64,000 bases of DNA from Mariprofundaceae bacterium (GTDB lineage Bacteria > Pseudomonadota > Zetaproteobacteria > Mariprofundales > Mariprofundaceae), in NCBI GenBank assembly GCA_021772895.1, contig JAJFLC010000018.1, positions 48,034 through 112,033 on the forward strand, in the 5' to 3' direction. Of the stretch, positions 56,300-64,000 are shown one piece after another. Position numbers and translations under genes: made by a program. Below the pieces are notes generated by a model, which saw only the letters and a program-made list of their open reading frames with translations, did not search any database and was not told the DNA's origin. Numbering within the stretch: position 1 is the first letter of the stretch; each line of letters opens with the position of its first letter.

Positions 56300-57538
56300 A
56301 TGAATCTGAACAGACTCGCATGGCGAAACCTCTGGCGGCGTAAACGCCGCACCATGATCACCGGGTTTTCAGTTGCTTTTGGCGTGATGCTCGCAGTGAC
56401 TTTTACTGGAGCTGGTGACTATTTTTATACTCGCATGATTGATGCCGGGGCCAGCATGGGCATGGGGCATGTCACCATTGAAGCGGTTGATTATCATCGG
56501 GCGCCGAGCCTTAAAAAACGACTTCAACATGTGGAAAGCTTACGTGAAAAAGCACTCCAGTTACCGCAGGTTAGCGATGTGATGACCCGCATCACTGGTC
56601 AGGCGATGTTTGCCAGTGCCAGTAAAAGCGTGGGTGGCATGTTCATTGCCGTTGACCCGGCTCAGGAAAATTCTGAAAACAATCTGTTTATTCGCTCCAT
56701 CATTGAAGGAAGCATGCTCTCCAGCCCCGAAGGTCGCAATATCATTGTCGGCTCCAAACTGGCTCAAAAACTGCACCTGCGTATGGGCAAAAAAGTAGTT
56801 TATACCACCACCGATGTGCACGGCGAGATTGTCAGCGCCATTGCCCGGGTGAGTGGCATCTTTGAAACCGGTATCAGCGAAGTCGATGGTGCCATGGCAA
56901 TGTTGCCCATTCATAGTGTACAAAAGGTACTCGGTTACCAAGTCGATGAAGCAACACTGCTCGGTATCATTCTTAAAGATCAGCGCTTCTCTAAATCCAT
57001 GCGCGATAAACTTGCCGCCATGCCCCTCTATTCAAAGGCCGAGGTGTTAAGCTGGCAGCAGTCACAGCCGGAGCTGGCAGGCATGATCGCAGTGGATAAA
57101 AGCAGCAATTATATCAGCCAGCTACTCATCGGACTTTTGGTTGCAGCAGGCATTCTTAATACCATGCTCATGAGCGTGCTGGAGCGCACCCGTGAATTTG
57201 GCGTGATGATGGCCGTTGGCATGGCACCCGGCGCACTGTTTCGCCTGATTATGCTGGAATCCTTCTGGCTGGCTGTGATCGGCCTGATTGCCGGAATTAT
57301 TATCACCATACCGTGGTATATCTATATGGCCAATACCGGCATTGATTTATCAGGCGCGTATGGCGACGACTTCAACTTTGCCGGCGTGCTGCTTGACCCG
57401 GTCATGAAAATTCGTCTCTTTCAGGAGAGCATCGTTGCCATCCTGCTTGGCCTTTTCACGCTGGCTTTGGCAGCCGGTGCATACCCGGCCTGGCGGGCTG
57501 GCCGAATTCCGCCTGTTGAAAGCCTGAAAACCATATGA
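56300..57538 (+). CDS. Second ABC transporter permease, FtsX/MacB/LolE type
   Basis: 412 aa from the ATG at 56300 (GGAGG six bases upstream). Same layout as the first permease: MNLNRLAWRNLWRRKRRTMI, a periplasmic domain, and three C-terminal helices with LMSVLERTREFGVMMAVGMAPG. It ends KAxxAYPAWRAGRIPPVESLK-like, the standard FtsX-type tail. The pair is likely a heterodimer. Confidence 0.9.
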   Translation: MNLNRLAWRNLWRRKRRTMITGFSVAFGVMLAVTFTGAGDYFYTRMIDAGASMGMGHVTIEAVDYHRAPSLKKRLQHVESLREKALQLPQVSDVMTRITGQAMFASASKSVGGMFIAVDPAQENSENNLFIRSIIEGSMLSSPEGRNIIVGSKLAQKLHLRMGKKVVYTTTDVHGEIVSAIARVSGIFETGISEVDGAMAMLPIHSVQKVLGYQVDEATLLGIILKDQRFSKSMRDKLAAMPLYSKAEVLSWQQSQPELAGMIAVDKSSNYISQLLIGLLVAAGILNTMLMSVLERTREFGVMMAVGMAPGALFRLIMLESFWLAVIGLIAGIIITIPWYIYMANTGIDLSGAYGDDFNFAGVLLDPVMKIRLFQESIVAILLGLFTLALAAGAYPAWRAGRIPPVESLKTI

Positions 57539-57621
57539 GCAACAATATGAAGATTTACGTGAAAAACGATGCGAAAAACAACATCAAAGCCTTTTGCTAA
57601 AGTGAAAGAGAGGGGAACGTT

Positions 57622-58368
57622 ATGACAGATCAGAATAATAAACACGATACCCACAGCCCCCTGAACGCTGCTGTCCAGCACCCCATCGTACGCCTCTCCG
57701 ATGTATGCAAAACCTATGAGCAGGGCAAAGTCAGGGTCAATGCCGTGCATGATGTATCGCTGGACATTCAACATGGGGATTTTGCAGCGCTGTGCGGGCC
57801 ATCAGGCTCAGGAAAAACCAGCCTGTTAAACCTGATTGGCGGTCTCGATGTAAGCAGCTCAGGCACGGTCATCGTAGATGGTATTGATCTGGCTACCATC
57901 GACGGTAGCGAACTGTCAGAAGTGCGCAAAAATCGCATCGGTTTTGTGTTTCAATCCTATAACCTGATTCCGGTCATGACCGCCTATGAAAATGCTGCAT
58001 TTGTCTTAAACCTGCAAGGCGTGGATGAGACGGAGTGCCGTGACCGGGTAATGGCAACACTGAAAGCTGTGGGACTGGAAGGGCTGGAAAAACGCAGACC
58101 GGACGAGATGTCAGGCGGTCAGCAGCAGCGTGTCGCCATCGCACGCGCCATCGTTACAGAACCAGCCATTGTTCTGGCCGATGAACCCACCGCCAATGTC
58201 GATTCACACACCGCTGAATCACTGCTTGATCTGATGGAACAACTCAACCGCCAGCAAGGGGTCACCTTTCTCTTCTCCACCCATGATCAGCATGTGATGG
58301 ACCGGGCACGCCGGATTATCCAGATGCATGATGGAAAGGTGGCATCAGATCATGCGCAAGCCGGATGA
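57622..58368 (+). CDS. ABC transporter ATP-binding protein, LolD/MacB type
   Basis: 248 aa. Walker A GPSGSGKTSLLN, signature MSGGQQQRVAIARA, Walker B IVLADEPTANVDS and the switch His in FSTHDQH. Belongs to the MacB/LolD/FtsE branch, which partners FtsX-type permeases. GAGGGG precedes the ATG. The gene is preceded by 83 bases that hold no gene, and its stop overlaps the start of the barrel gene by four bases. Confidence 0.94.
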   Translation: MTDQNNKHDTHSPLNAAVQHPIVRLSDVCKTYEQGKVRVNAVHDVSLDIQHGDFAALCGPSGSGKTSLLNLIGGLDVSSSGTVIVDGIDLATIDGSELSEVRKNRIGFVFQSYNLIPVMTAYENAAFVLNLQGVDETECRDRVMATLKAVGLEGLEKRRPDEMSGGQQQRVAIARAIVTEPAIVLADEPTANVDSHTAESLLDLMEQLNRQQGVTFLFSTHDQHVMDRARRIIQMHDGKVASDHAQAG

Positions 58369-59633
58369 CACCCAGCACCAAAATCATTTTCTCGTGCTGC
58401 CTGCTACTGCTCTCTGTTGCCAGCCTGCCTCAAGCATCCCATGCCTTTTATACATGGGGCGATCAGAGCAGTTCCGAAGAAGGCGATAAAACAACTTCCG
58501 GAGAATTGCGCGGGCTACTTCGGGGCTTTGGTATTGCGCTGCAAAATCCGGATAGCCCCGCCCTGTTTGATCAAAAAAATATCGCCGGTGCCGGTGTCGT
58601 TGCCAGACTCATGCTCGATGCCGATCTTGCTCAGCCACTTTCATTTGAGATGCATGCCGTGCAGGGTTATATACCCAACGACCTCCAGTCCGGCGGTAGC
58701 CGCCTGCCTATAGCACCGGGCGTGGAACGCAGCGACGCACTGGACTGGAGCTTTGCCAATCGTCAGGCCCACCTGCTGATTGATCGTCTGAACATGCAAT
58801 ACACATCCGATCAACTGCATATCAAGTTGGGGCGTCAGCCGGTTAATCTGGCCGCCACGCTCTTTTTTACACCCAACGATTTTTTTGCCCCCTTCGCAGC
58901 GCAAACCTTCTATCGTTCATACAAACCGGGCGTGGATGCACTGCGTGCCGACATTCAGTCCGGCGGACTCTCGCAACTCTCATTGATCAGTGTGCTTGCC
59001 TACAAACAGACCCCCTCAGGCGACAGTGGCTGGAGCAACCGCCCGGATGTTAGTCGAACCTCCTACCTCGCCCGCGCCTCGACAGTATTTCAGGATTTCG
59101 AGTGGGCACTTCTTGGCGGTGTTGTGCGCAAAGACCGGGTGATCGGCGGCGATTTTCAAGGTGAGCTGTTTGAATGGCTCGGTGTCCGTGGCGAAGGACA
59201 TATCAACTTCCCCGCCACCTCAAACCGCAAGCGCTACACAGAATTTTCACTGGCTCTGGAGCACCGCTGGGAGAACACGTTCACGCTGCAACTGGAGCAG
59301 TTTTATCACGGTAGTGGCAGCACATCAGTGGCTGCATACAACTCGCTGCCAGCCAGCAATAGCCAGAGCAGCTACCGGGCACGCCACTACACCGCGCTCG
59401 GAGCCAGTTATGAATTCACCGCATTATTGACAGCAAACGCAACCGCCATTCGCAACGGGGTGGATCATTCAATCCTTCTGGCACTCTATGCAACCTATTC
59501 ACTTTCCGATGAATCAGAGCTGGCCCTCAATGCCAACCTCCCTTTTGGCAAAAAACCTGTTGGCCCGACCCTTCGCAGTGAGTTCGGCACGCTCCCCTAC
59601 TCATTCAGCATGGAGGCGCGGATATATTTTTAG
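58365..59633 (+). CDS. Outer-membrane beta-barrel protein of the export cassette
   Basis: 422 aa. Signal peptide 1-27 (IIFSCCLLLLSVASLPQASHA). The rest has alternating aromatic beta-strands and ends SFSMEARIYF, with a C-terminal Phe as required by the BAM machinery. Segments such as QLHIKLGRQPVNLAATLFFT resemble porin-like barrels. Coupled to the ATPase gene by a four-base overlap, so likely the outer-membrane part of the same exporter. No family name assigned. Confidence 0.78.
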   Translation: MTPSTKIIFSCCLLLLSVASLPQASHAFYTWGDQSSSEEGDKTTSGELRGLLRGFGIALQNPDSPALFDQKNIAGAGVVARLMLDADLAQPLSFEMHAVQGYIPNDLQSGGSRLPIAPGVERSDALDWSFANRQAHLLIDRLNMQYTSDQLHIKLGRQPVNLAATLFFTPNDFFAPFAAQTFYRSYKPGVDALRADIQSGGLSQLSLISVLAYKQTPSGDSGWSNRPDVSRTSYLARASTVFQDFEWALLGGVVRKDRVIGGDFQGELFEWLGVRGEGHINFPATSNRKRYTEFSLALEHRWENTFTLQLEQFYHGSGSTSVAAYNSLPASNSQSSYRARHYTALGASYEFTALLTANATAIRNGVDHSILLALYATYSLSDESELALNANLPFGKKPVGPTLRSEFGTLPYSFSMEARIYF

Positions 59634-59832
59634 CCTGCTTTAATAAAAAGGGTATTCGGAACTTCGTATTGAAAATTGTATTTAGACATGAGTGCCAAAG
59701 AAAGACGTTGAATTTACGAAACATCAGTAGAGAGATTTAACACCTGTGCTGCATCGACCGGTTGAAATGAATGCAAAAGCGGACATTGGATGATTAGGCT
59801 ATAGTCATCTTCTAATGAGGGAGAAGGTTAGT

Positions 59833-60012
59833 ATGAGGCTTTCAATAATTGGCATGATTATTTTAGTGCCTTCAATGGCTACAATTGAAACAGATTATAA
59901 TTTTCTATTCCCGATTGGACTTGGTTTAGGCCTTTATTTAATTGGGAAAGGTCAAGGTAATCTTTGGGATAAATATCCAAGCCTTTTTAGACAGCCTTGG
60001 GACAAGGACTAG
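59833..60012 (+). CDS. Hypothetical small membrane protein
   Basis: 59 aa with one or two hydrophobic segments (LSIIGMIILVPSMA and NFLFPIGLGLGLYLIG). GAAGG precedes the ATG at 59833, which is better placed than an upstream start at 59815. No family recognised. Confidence 0.45.
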   Translation: MRLSIIGMIILVPSMATIETDYNFLFPIGLGLGLYLIGKGQGNLWDKYPSLFRQPWDKD

Positions 60013-60196
60013 TTTTAAAGGAGCACACTTTATAAACCTGCCGATGCATCAAAACTACTTGGGAGAGCACCTGTAAAAGTGGTTGTATGCACAAGCAAAC
60101 GGATATTATCCAACTTCAGATTACAGACGTACGTTAAGCACCCGGAAACTTGAAAAAAAACGCGCCACTTTTAGACTATATCACGAGGAGTTTGCA

Positions 60197-60505
60197 ATGA
60201 GTTATGATCAGGCAATACACCACATCATGCAGGAAGATGGCGTGGAGGCGTCAACGATGATGAAGACCCCCTGTGTTCGATACAGGGGCGAGTTCATGGC
60301 GATGATGTTTGAAAAAGAGGACGCGCTTATCATTAAGGTCGCGCCCGAACGGGTCAATGAACTCATCGCTGAGGGTAAAGGCATGGAATTTAACTTTACA
60401 AAAAAACGCTTCAAAGAGTGGGTGCTTATTCCGCTTGAATTTGAAGATGACTATGAATCCTACATCCATGAGTCACTGGCATATGCAAAAAAGAAGAAAA
60501 AATAA
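60197..60505 (+). CDS. TfoX/YjbR-like small protein
   Basis: 102 aa. The pattern MMKTPCVRYRGEFMAMMFEK, ALIIKVAPERVNELIAEG and KEWVLIPLEFEDDYESYIHE is that of the TfoX N-terminal/MmcQ-YjbR fold. The C terminus is a short Lys tail. GAGGAG lies eight bases before the ATG at 60197. Function unknown. Confidence 0.65.
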   Translation: MSYDQAIHHIMQEDGVEASTMMKTPCVRYRGEFMAMMFEKEDALIIKVAPERVNELIAEGKGMEFNFTKKRFKEWVLIPLEFEDDYESYIHESLAYAKKKKK

Positions 60506-60532
60506 CTTACGACTGTAACATACGGACTGACT

Positions 60533-61054
60533 ATGAAACGCATCATTATTTTTGGTAATTCCGGGGCAGGCAAGTCGACATTGGCGAAGCGCCTGTCCGA
60601 CCAGCACGACCTGCCGCACCTTGATCTGGATATTCTGGCATGGAACGACACCGCGCCGCCCACAAGAGCGCCCATTGCAGAAAGTTGTGAACAGATCCAC
60701 GCCTTTACCCGTGCAAACAAAAGCTGGGTGATTGAAGGGGGTTACGCCGATCTGCTCTCTATCGTCATGCCATCGGCGAACGAAATGCTATTTCTTAATC
60801 TGCCCGTCGAAACCTGTATCAGCAATGCCCGCAAGAGGCCGTGGGAACCCCACAAATATGCCTCCATTGAAAAACAGGATGAAAACCTGCCCATGCTCAT
60901 CGACTGGATTGGACAATACGTTGAAAGAGATGACGCGTTCTCTTTAAAGTCTCACCGGATGCTGTTTGATGCTTTCAACGGAAAAAAGCGGGAGTATCAT
61001 TCAAATGATTGCGACACATCACAAAACAGTGTGGTGAATGCGCCTGCGCCATAA
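60533..61054 (+). CDS. P-loop kinase-like protein (adenylate-kinase/FlaR-like)
   Basis: 173 aa. Walker A GNSGAGKSTLAKRL at residues 8-21, then HLDLDILAW, and a lid-like region with RKRPWEPHKYAS. Related proteins are annotated as DNA topology modulation protein or adenylate kinase. Starts 28 bases after the TfoX-like gene. Confidence 0.75.
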   Translation: MKRIIIFGNSGAGKSTLAKRLSDQHDLPHLDLDILAWNDTAPPTRAPIAESCEQIHAFTRANKSWVIEGGYADLLSIVMPSANEMLFLNLPVETCISNARKRPWEPHKYASIEKQDENLPMLIDWIGQYVERDDAFSLKSHRMLFDAFNGKKREYHSNDCDTSQNSVVNAPAP

Positions 61055-61210
61055 CACGGCATTTAAAAACATGCTATATTCACAATGGATTAAAACCCTT
61101 AAACACGATTTGATAACTTTTGGCCCAAATCGTGCTTTACTCAAACATGTTATTAGCAAAGCTACCCATCATTGTGCAGCTCTATCAACATTACAATCCA
61201 GGAGAAGCAT

Positions 61211-62599
61211 ATGAAGCAGCACTATGACATGCTTGTTGTTGGTTCCGGACCAGCCGGGCAACGGGCTGCAATTCAGGCCGCCAAGCTTGGCAAAAATGTC
61301 GGTCTGATTGAGCGCAAAGCCAAAATCGGTGGTGCAGGCCTGCAAAGTGGCACAATCCCCAGCAAGGCACTGCGTGAAGTAGCTTATGCTGTCTCTCACT
61401 CCGGATCCATGGGCATGCGCGAAGCGATTGCCAAGGATGCCACGGTACGCAGGGGCTTTCTTGCTGAAGCGATCCGTAAAAAAAATATGGTGGTCGACCA
61501 GCAGGAGTCAGTGATTCTCAATCAACTGCTGCGCAACGGCGTTGCCCTGATCCCCGGCAAAGCATCGTTTGTGGATGAGCACACCCTTACCGTACAGAAG
61601 CCGCGCGGTGAAAAAAAACTGCTGCATGCCGATGCCATTGTACTGGCAACCGGGTCACGCCCGCGCAGACCCAGACATGTCCCGTTTGATAAAGAACGGG
61701 TGCTGGACTCCACATCCATTCTTCACCTGCACCATCTGCCCAAACATCTGATCATTATCGGCGGCGGCGTGATCGCCTGTGAATTTGCCTGTATATTCGC
61801 CGCACTCAATGTGCAGGTCACGATGATTGACCCACACCCCCAGATTTTGACATTTTTAAGCGAGGATATCGCCATACGCCTCTCCAACGCGATGTTTTCA
61901 ATGGGCATCGAGTTTCACATGCAAACCGAGGTGAAAAGTATTGAGCTCATTGATGATGGCGTGCGGGTGCATACCAGTGCTGAGCAGATTCTGGAGAGTG
62001 ACTGCCTGCTCTACGCCATGGGCAGAGAAGCCAATATTGACGATCTTGCCATCGATCAACTCGGACTCGAACAGGATAAACGCGGCTGGCTGACCGTGAA
62101 CGACTATTTTCAAACCCCGATTCCGCACATCTATGCAGTCGGCGACCTGATCGGCAGACCCGCTCTGGCCGCCACAGGCATGGAGCAGGGGCGTATCGCC
62201 GCCATCCATGCCTGCGATGCCAAATCCACCTTGACAGCCGATCACTTGCCCATGGCCATCTATACCATTCCCGAAATCTCTTTTGTCGGCCAGACCGAAG
62301 CTCAGTTAAAGAAACAGAATGTCGATTATGTGGCAGGCCTTGGCCACTTCAAAGAGAGCGCCCGCGGACAAATCATTGGTGATAATGATGGCATGCTCAA
62401 GCTGCTGGTAGACCGTCAATCACGAAAAATTCTGGGTGTACATATCATCGGCGAATCAGCCAGTGAACTGGTACATATTGGTCAAATCGTCATGAACCTC
62501 GGTGCAACCGTTGACTGTCTGGTTGAAAATGTTTTCAATTACCCAACGCTCGCCGAGTGTTACAAGATGGCCGCACTTGAGTGCATCAATCAGCTCTGA
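61211..62599 (+). CDS. sthA: Soluble pyridine nucleotide transhydrogenase
   Basis: FAD-dependent NAD(P) transhydrogenase, 462 aa. FAD motif VVGSGPAGQRAAIQAAKLG; the usual disulfide of related reductases is replaced: GGAGLQSGTIPSKALRE has no Cys, as in SthA. NAD motif IIGGGVIACEFACIFAALN, and FAD motif IYAVGDLIGRPALAATG. AGGAG lies eight bases before the ATG at 61211. Stands alone with a terminator after it. Confidence 0.93.
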   Translation: MKQHYDMLVVGSGPAGQRAAIQAAKLGKNVGLIERKAKIGGAGLQSGTIPSKALREVAYAVSHSGSMGMREAIAKDATVRRGFLAEAIRKKNMVVDQQESVILNQLLRNGVALIPGKASFVDEHTLTVQKPRGEKKLLHADAIVLATGSRPRRPRHVPFDKERVLDSTSILHLHHLPKHLIIIGGGVIACEFACIFAALNVQVTMIDPHPQILTFLSEDIAIRLSNAMFSMGIEFHMQTEVKSIELIDDGVRVHTSAEQILESDCLLYAMGREANIDDLAIDQLGLEQDKRGWLTVNDYFQTPIPHIYAVGDLIGRPALAATGMEQGRIAAIHACDAKSTLTADHLPMAIYTIPEISFVGQTEAQLKKQNVDYVAGLGHFKESARGQIIGDNDGMLKLLVDRQSRKILGVHIIGESASELVHIGQIVMNLGATVDCLVENVFNYPTLAECYKMAALECINQL

Positions 62600-62614
62600 A
62601 CGGCTTTTTTAACG

Positions 62615-62660
62615 GGCAGGCTCGCACATCAAAAAAGATGCGCTGCCAGTGCTCTTTTTT
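62615..62660 (+). terminator. Terminator after sthA
   Basis: Hairpin from GGCA/TGCC and GCACATC/GATGCGC (one mismatch, small bulge) around AAAAAA, followed by CTCTTTTTT. It lies 16 bases after the stop. Confidence 0.7.
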
Positions 62661-62883
62661 AAAACCGCTACCGAGACCATAATTTTACAATAAACTCACC
62701 CCAAAAGGCCCAAAACTGCCTTTTAGTCCATAGATTTTTGCAAAAAATAGGCCATTTTTAAACAAACCTTCAATTTTTGCCCGCTTTTGCAATCATCTTT
62801 TTCAAATATTTCCAGTTGACTTTGAGAGGCCTTTTCATAGATGATAACAAATGTTAAGGGGCCATCCGATCAAAGGATATACG

Positions 62884-63525
62884 ATGAATGTAACGCTGAC
62901 AGAACAAGAGAAGATCAAATTATTAAATTCCGATGATGTCTTTGCAGTCATGCAAAAGATTCTTCATCGTGAGAACAAAATTGATAAAGAGAAAGAGCAC
63001 TTCTGGATCATCGGCCTGAATACAGCCAATCGAATCCTGTTTATCGAGCTGATCAGTATGGGCAGCGTCAAATCGACCACCGTTGAACCGATGAACGTGT
63101 TCAGGGTCTCCGTTCTGAAAGGTGCCACACAGGTGATTCTCTGCCACAACCATCCCAGTGGTGAGTTAAAACCCTCTGAGGGAGACAAAAATGTCACCGA
63201 CCGCCTGATTCAGGTGGGCCGAATCCTCGGTATTGAAGTGATCGACCACTTGATTATCTCCCTGAACTCCTACCTGAGCTTCGGTGACCTCGGACTGCTC
63301 GAAGAGCTGCGCAACAGCACCGAATACATCCCCACCTTTGAAAAAATTCAAAAGATCAAGAAAGAGCAGCAGAAACTGAGGCGGGAGGCCGTAAAAGTTG
63401 CCGAAGAGAAGGGATTGAAAAAAGGGAGAAAAGAGATGGCAAAATCAATGAAAAAAGATGGCTTTTCTATTGAGGTCATCAAAAAACACACCAAACTTTC
63501 CCAACAAGAAATTGAAAAACTTTAA
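62884..63525 (+). CDS. RadC/JAB-domain protein with Rpn-like tail
   Basis: 213 aa. JAB metal motif HNHPSGELKPSEGD with the upstream Glu in VEPMNVFRV. The N-terminal helix-hairpin-helix of full RadC is missing, as in the short RadC proteins common on mobile islands. The C terminus (residues 160-213) is a basic helical tail of the form KGRKEMAKSMKKDGFSIEVI, KKHTKLSQQEIEKL, like the end of Rpn/PD-(D/E)XK transposase-family proteins, suggesting a fusion. AAAGGA precedes the ATG. Confidence 0.8.
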   Translation: MNVTLTEQEKIKLLNSDDVFAVMQKILHRENKIDKEKEHFWIIGLNTANRILFIELISMGSVKSTTVEPMNVFRVSVLKGATQVILCHNHPSGELKPSEGDKNVTDRLIQVGRILGIEVIDHLIISLNSYLSFGDLGLLEELRNSTEYIPTFEKIQKIKKEQQKLRREAVKVAEEKGLKKGRKEMAKSMKKDGFSIEVIKKHTKLSQQEIEKL

Positions 63526-63631
63526 GCCCATTAAGTATAAATAATGCTGCTCTCAACTGATCAACACCCTGCTTCATCTTGGAATCAATGGCCTGTTACG
63601 ATACTTCCAACATTTGAAAAAGGTAAGATAG

Positions 63632-63794
63632 ATGTTAGTTCTCATTGATGAGAGTGGTTGTTCCGGGTTTAAAGTAACATCTGGATCTACTGCGCACTTT
63701 ATTGCAGTTATGGTCATTTTCGATTCATTTGATGAAGCAGAAAACACAAGCAAAGCAATTAGTCGTTATCGAGAACAAAACAAACTCAGACGAA
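63632..63794 (+). pseudogene. DUF3800 gene, cut after about 54 codons
   Basis: Reads MLVLIDESGCSGFKVTSGST, AHFIAVMVIFDSFDEAENTS, KAISRYREQNKLRR, the N terminus of a DUF3800 protein (the conserved DESG motif is intact). The next expected block of the family, with KFNK, is absent; the sequence instead turns into the end of a transposase element. The gene is therefore truncated by insertion. Confidence 0.7.
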
Positions 63795-63819
63795 TCGATA
63801 GGGTCAGACTCGATCGATT
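63793..63819. repeat. Inverted repeat at the transposase element end
   Basis: AATCGAT at 63793-63799 and ATCGATT at 63813-63819 are perfect inverted copies around GGGTCAGAC. They coincide with the junction between the DUF3800 remnant and the transposase stop, so they likely form the element's end. Confidence 0.55.
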
Positions 63820-64000
63820 TTATTGTTTTCACGATACTTCTTCGATTTCCTGTCACCACCCCTCCCTTTCGGCTTGGTCTGTCTGGCCGTCAACGCTTCA
63901 ATTCTGTCTTTAAATCGACTTGTGCCCAAAACCCAGGACTTGTTTGTCGCATCCCTGATTTCATCAAGTTCACCAGCTTCAATAGGGCTGTTAAATAAAC
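63804..64000 (-). CDS. REP-associated (Y1-type) transposase, C-terminal part
   Basis: The minus-strand frame from the window edge to TGA at 63804 reads 64 residues: LFNSPIEAGELDEIRDATNK, SWVLGTSRFKDRIEALTARQ, TKPKGRGGDRKSKKYRENN, KIDRV. This is the standard C-terminal end of IS200-like REP-associated transposases (RAYT). The catalytic HUH and Tyr region lies beyond the window. It has inserted into the DUF3800 gene. Confidence 0.85.
   Translation of the reverse strand, partial: LFNSPIEAGELDEIRDATNKSWVLGTSRFKDRIEALTARQTKPKGRGGDRKSKKYRENNKIDRV

Noticed and set aside
27785..59680. Shared 13-base string TTGAAAATTGTAT at about 27785 and 59669
   Set aside because: Short, AT-rich and unsupported by flanking similarity; likely chance.
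1..64000. CRISPR arrays
   Set aside because: No regularly spaced direct repeats of 23-40 bases were seen in any intergenic region.
1..64000. tRNA and rRNA genes
   Set aside because: Apart from the tRNA-like part of tmRNA, no cloverleaf-compatible sequence or rRNA segment was recognised.

Overview
The window comes from a Gram-negative, quinone-using proteobacterium with moderate GC. Supporting signs are a complete 14-subunit NADH:quinone oxidoreductase operon, UbiC/UbiA, Psd/PssA phospholipid synthesis, a TonB-type protein and an outer-membrane barrel. The gene mix (nuoA-N with separate nuoC and nuoD, psd-pssA-leuA, hemD-hemB-hemX-hemY) would fit a marine iron-oxidising Zetaproteobacterium, but no rRNA is present and this placement is only a lean.

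Layout. 1-13717 (minus): nuoA to nuoN, nuoN being cut by the window edge. 14071-18639: an MscS channel, the nucleosidase PpnN, a LysR regulator and an exported truncated haemoglobin. 18724-18743: a perfect 20-bp palindrome between the haemoglobin gene and a chemoreceptor gene. 18954-21206: HBM-HAMP-PAS chemoreceptor. 21207-25130: an accessory segment ending at tmRNA. It holds two zinc-ribbon miniproteins divergent from an XRE regulator, with two inverted 18-bp sites between them, and an RloC/PrrC-like ATPase with a candidate anticodon-nuclease triad. The tmRNA 3' end is embedded in a long hairpin beside a sequence that resembles REP-transposase ends.

25521-39335: ubiA, ubiC, rsmE, a NERD protein lacking its nuclease residues, recQ, the haem genes hemD-hemB-hemX-hemY with a Rieske protein, a small gene carrying an in-frame TGA, an SDR, a NusG-II protein, a Gx-type membrane protein, a TonB-like protein and mutY. 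39332-47374: fbaB, ggt, a TerB protein and a run of small accessory genes (SPFH-like fragment, GFA-type zinc protein, L7/L12-like domain on a membrane protein, ICMT-like, HD hydrolase, Dabb, VOC). 47501-50792 (minus): psd-pssA-leuL-leuA, with a textbook leucine attenuator.

50905-59633: a two-domain cyclic-nucleotide-binding protein, a membrane-anchored AraC regulator, then a five-gene envelope export cassette: LolA-like carrier, two FtsX-type permeases, LolD-like ATPase and outer-membrane barrel. 59833-64000: small proteins, a P-loop kinase-like protein, the transhydrogenase SthA, a RadC protein with an Rpn-like tail, and a DUF3800 gene cut off by a REP-associated transposase that continues past the window.

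The most unusual stretches are the regulator/zinc-ribbon/RloC-like block next to tmRNA, the palindrome at the exported haemoglobin, the NERD protein without catalytic residues, and the Lol-like export cassette.
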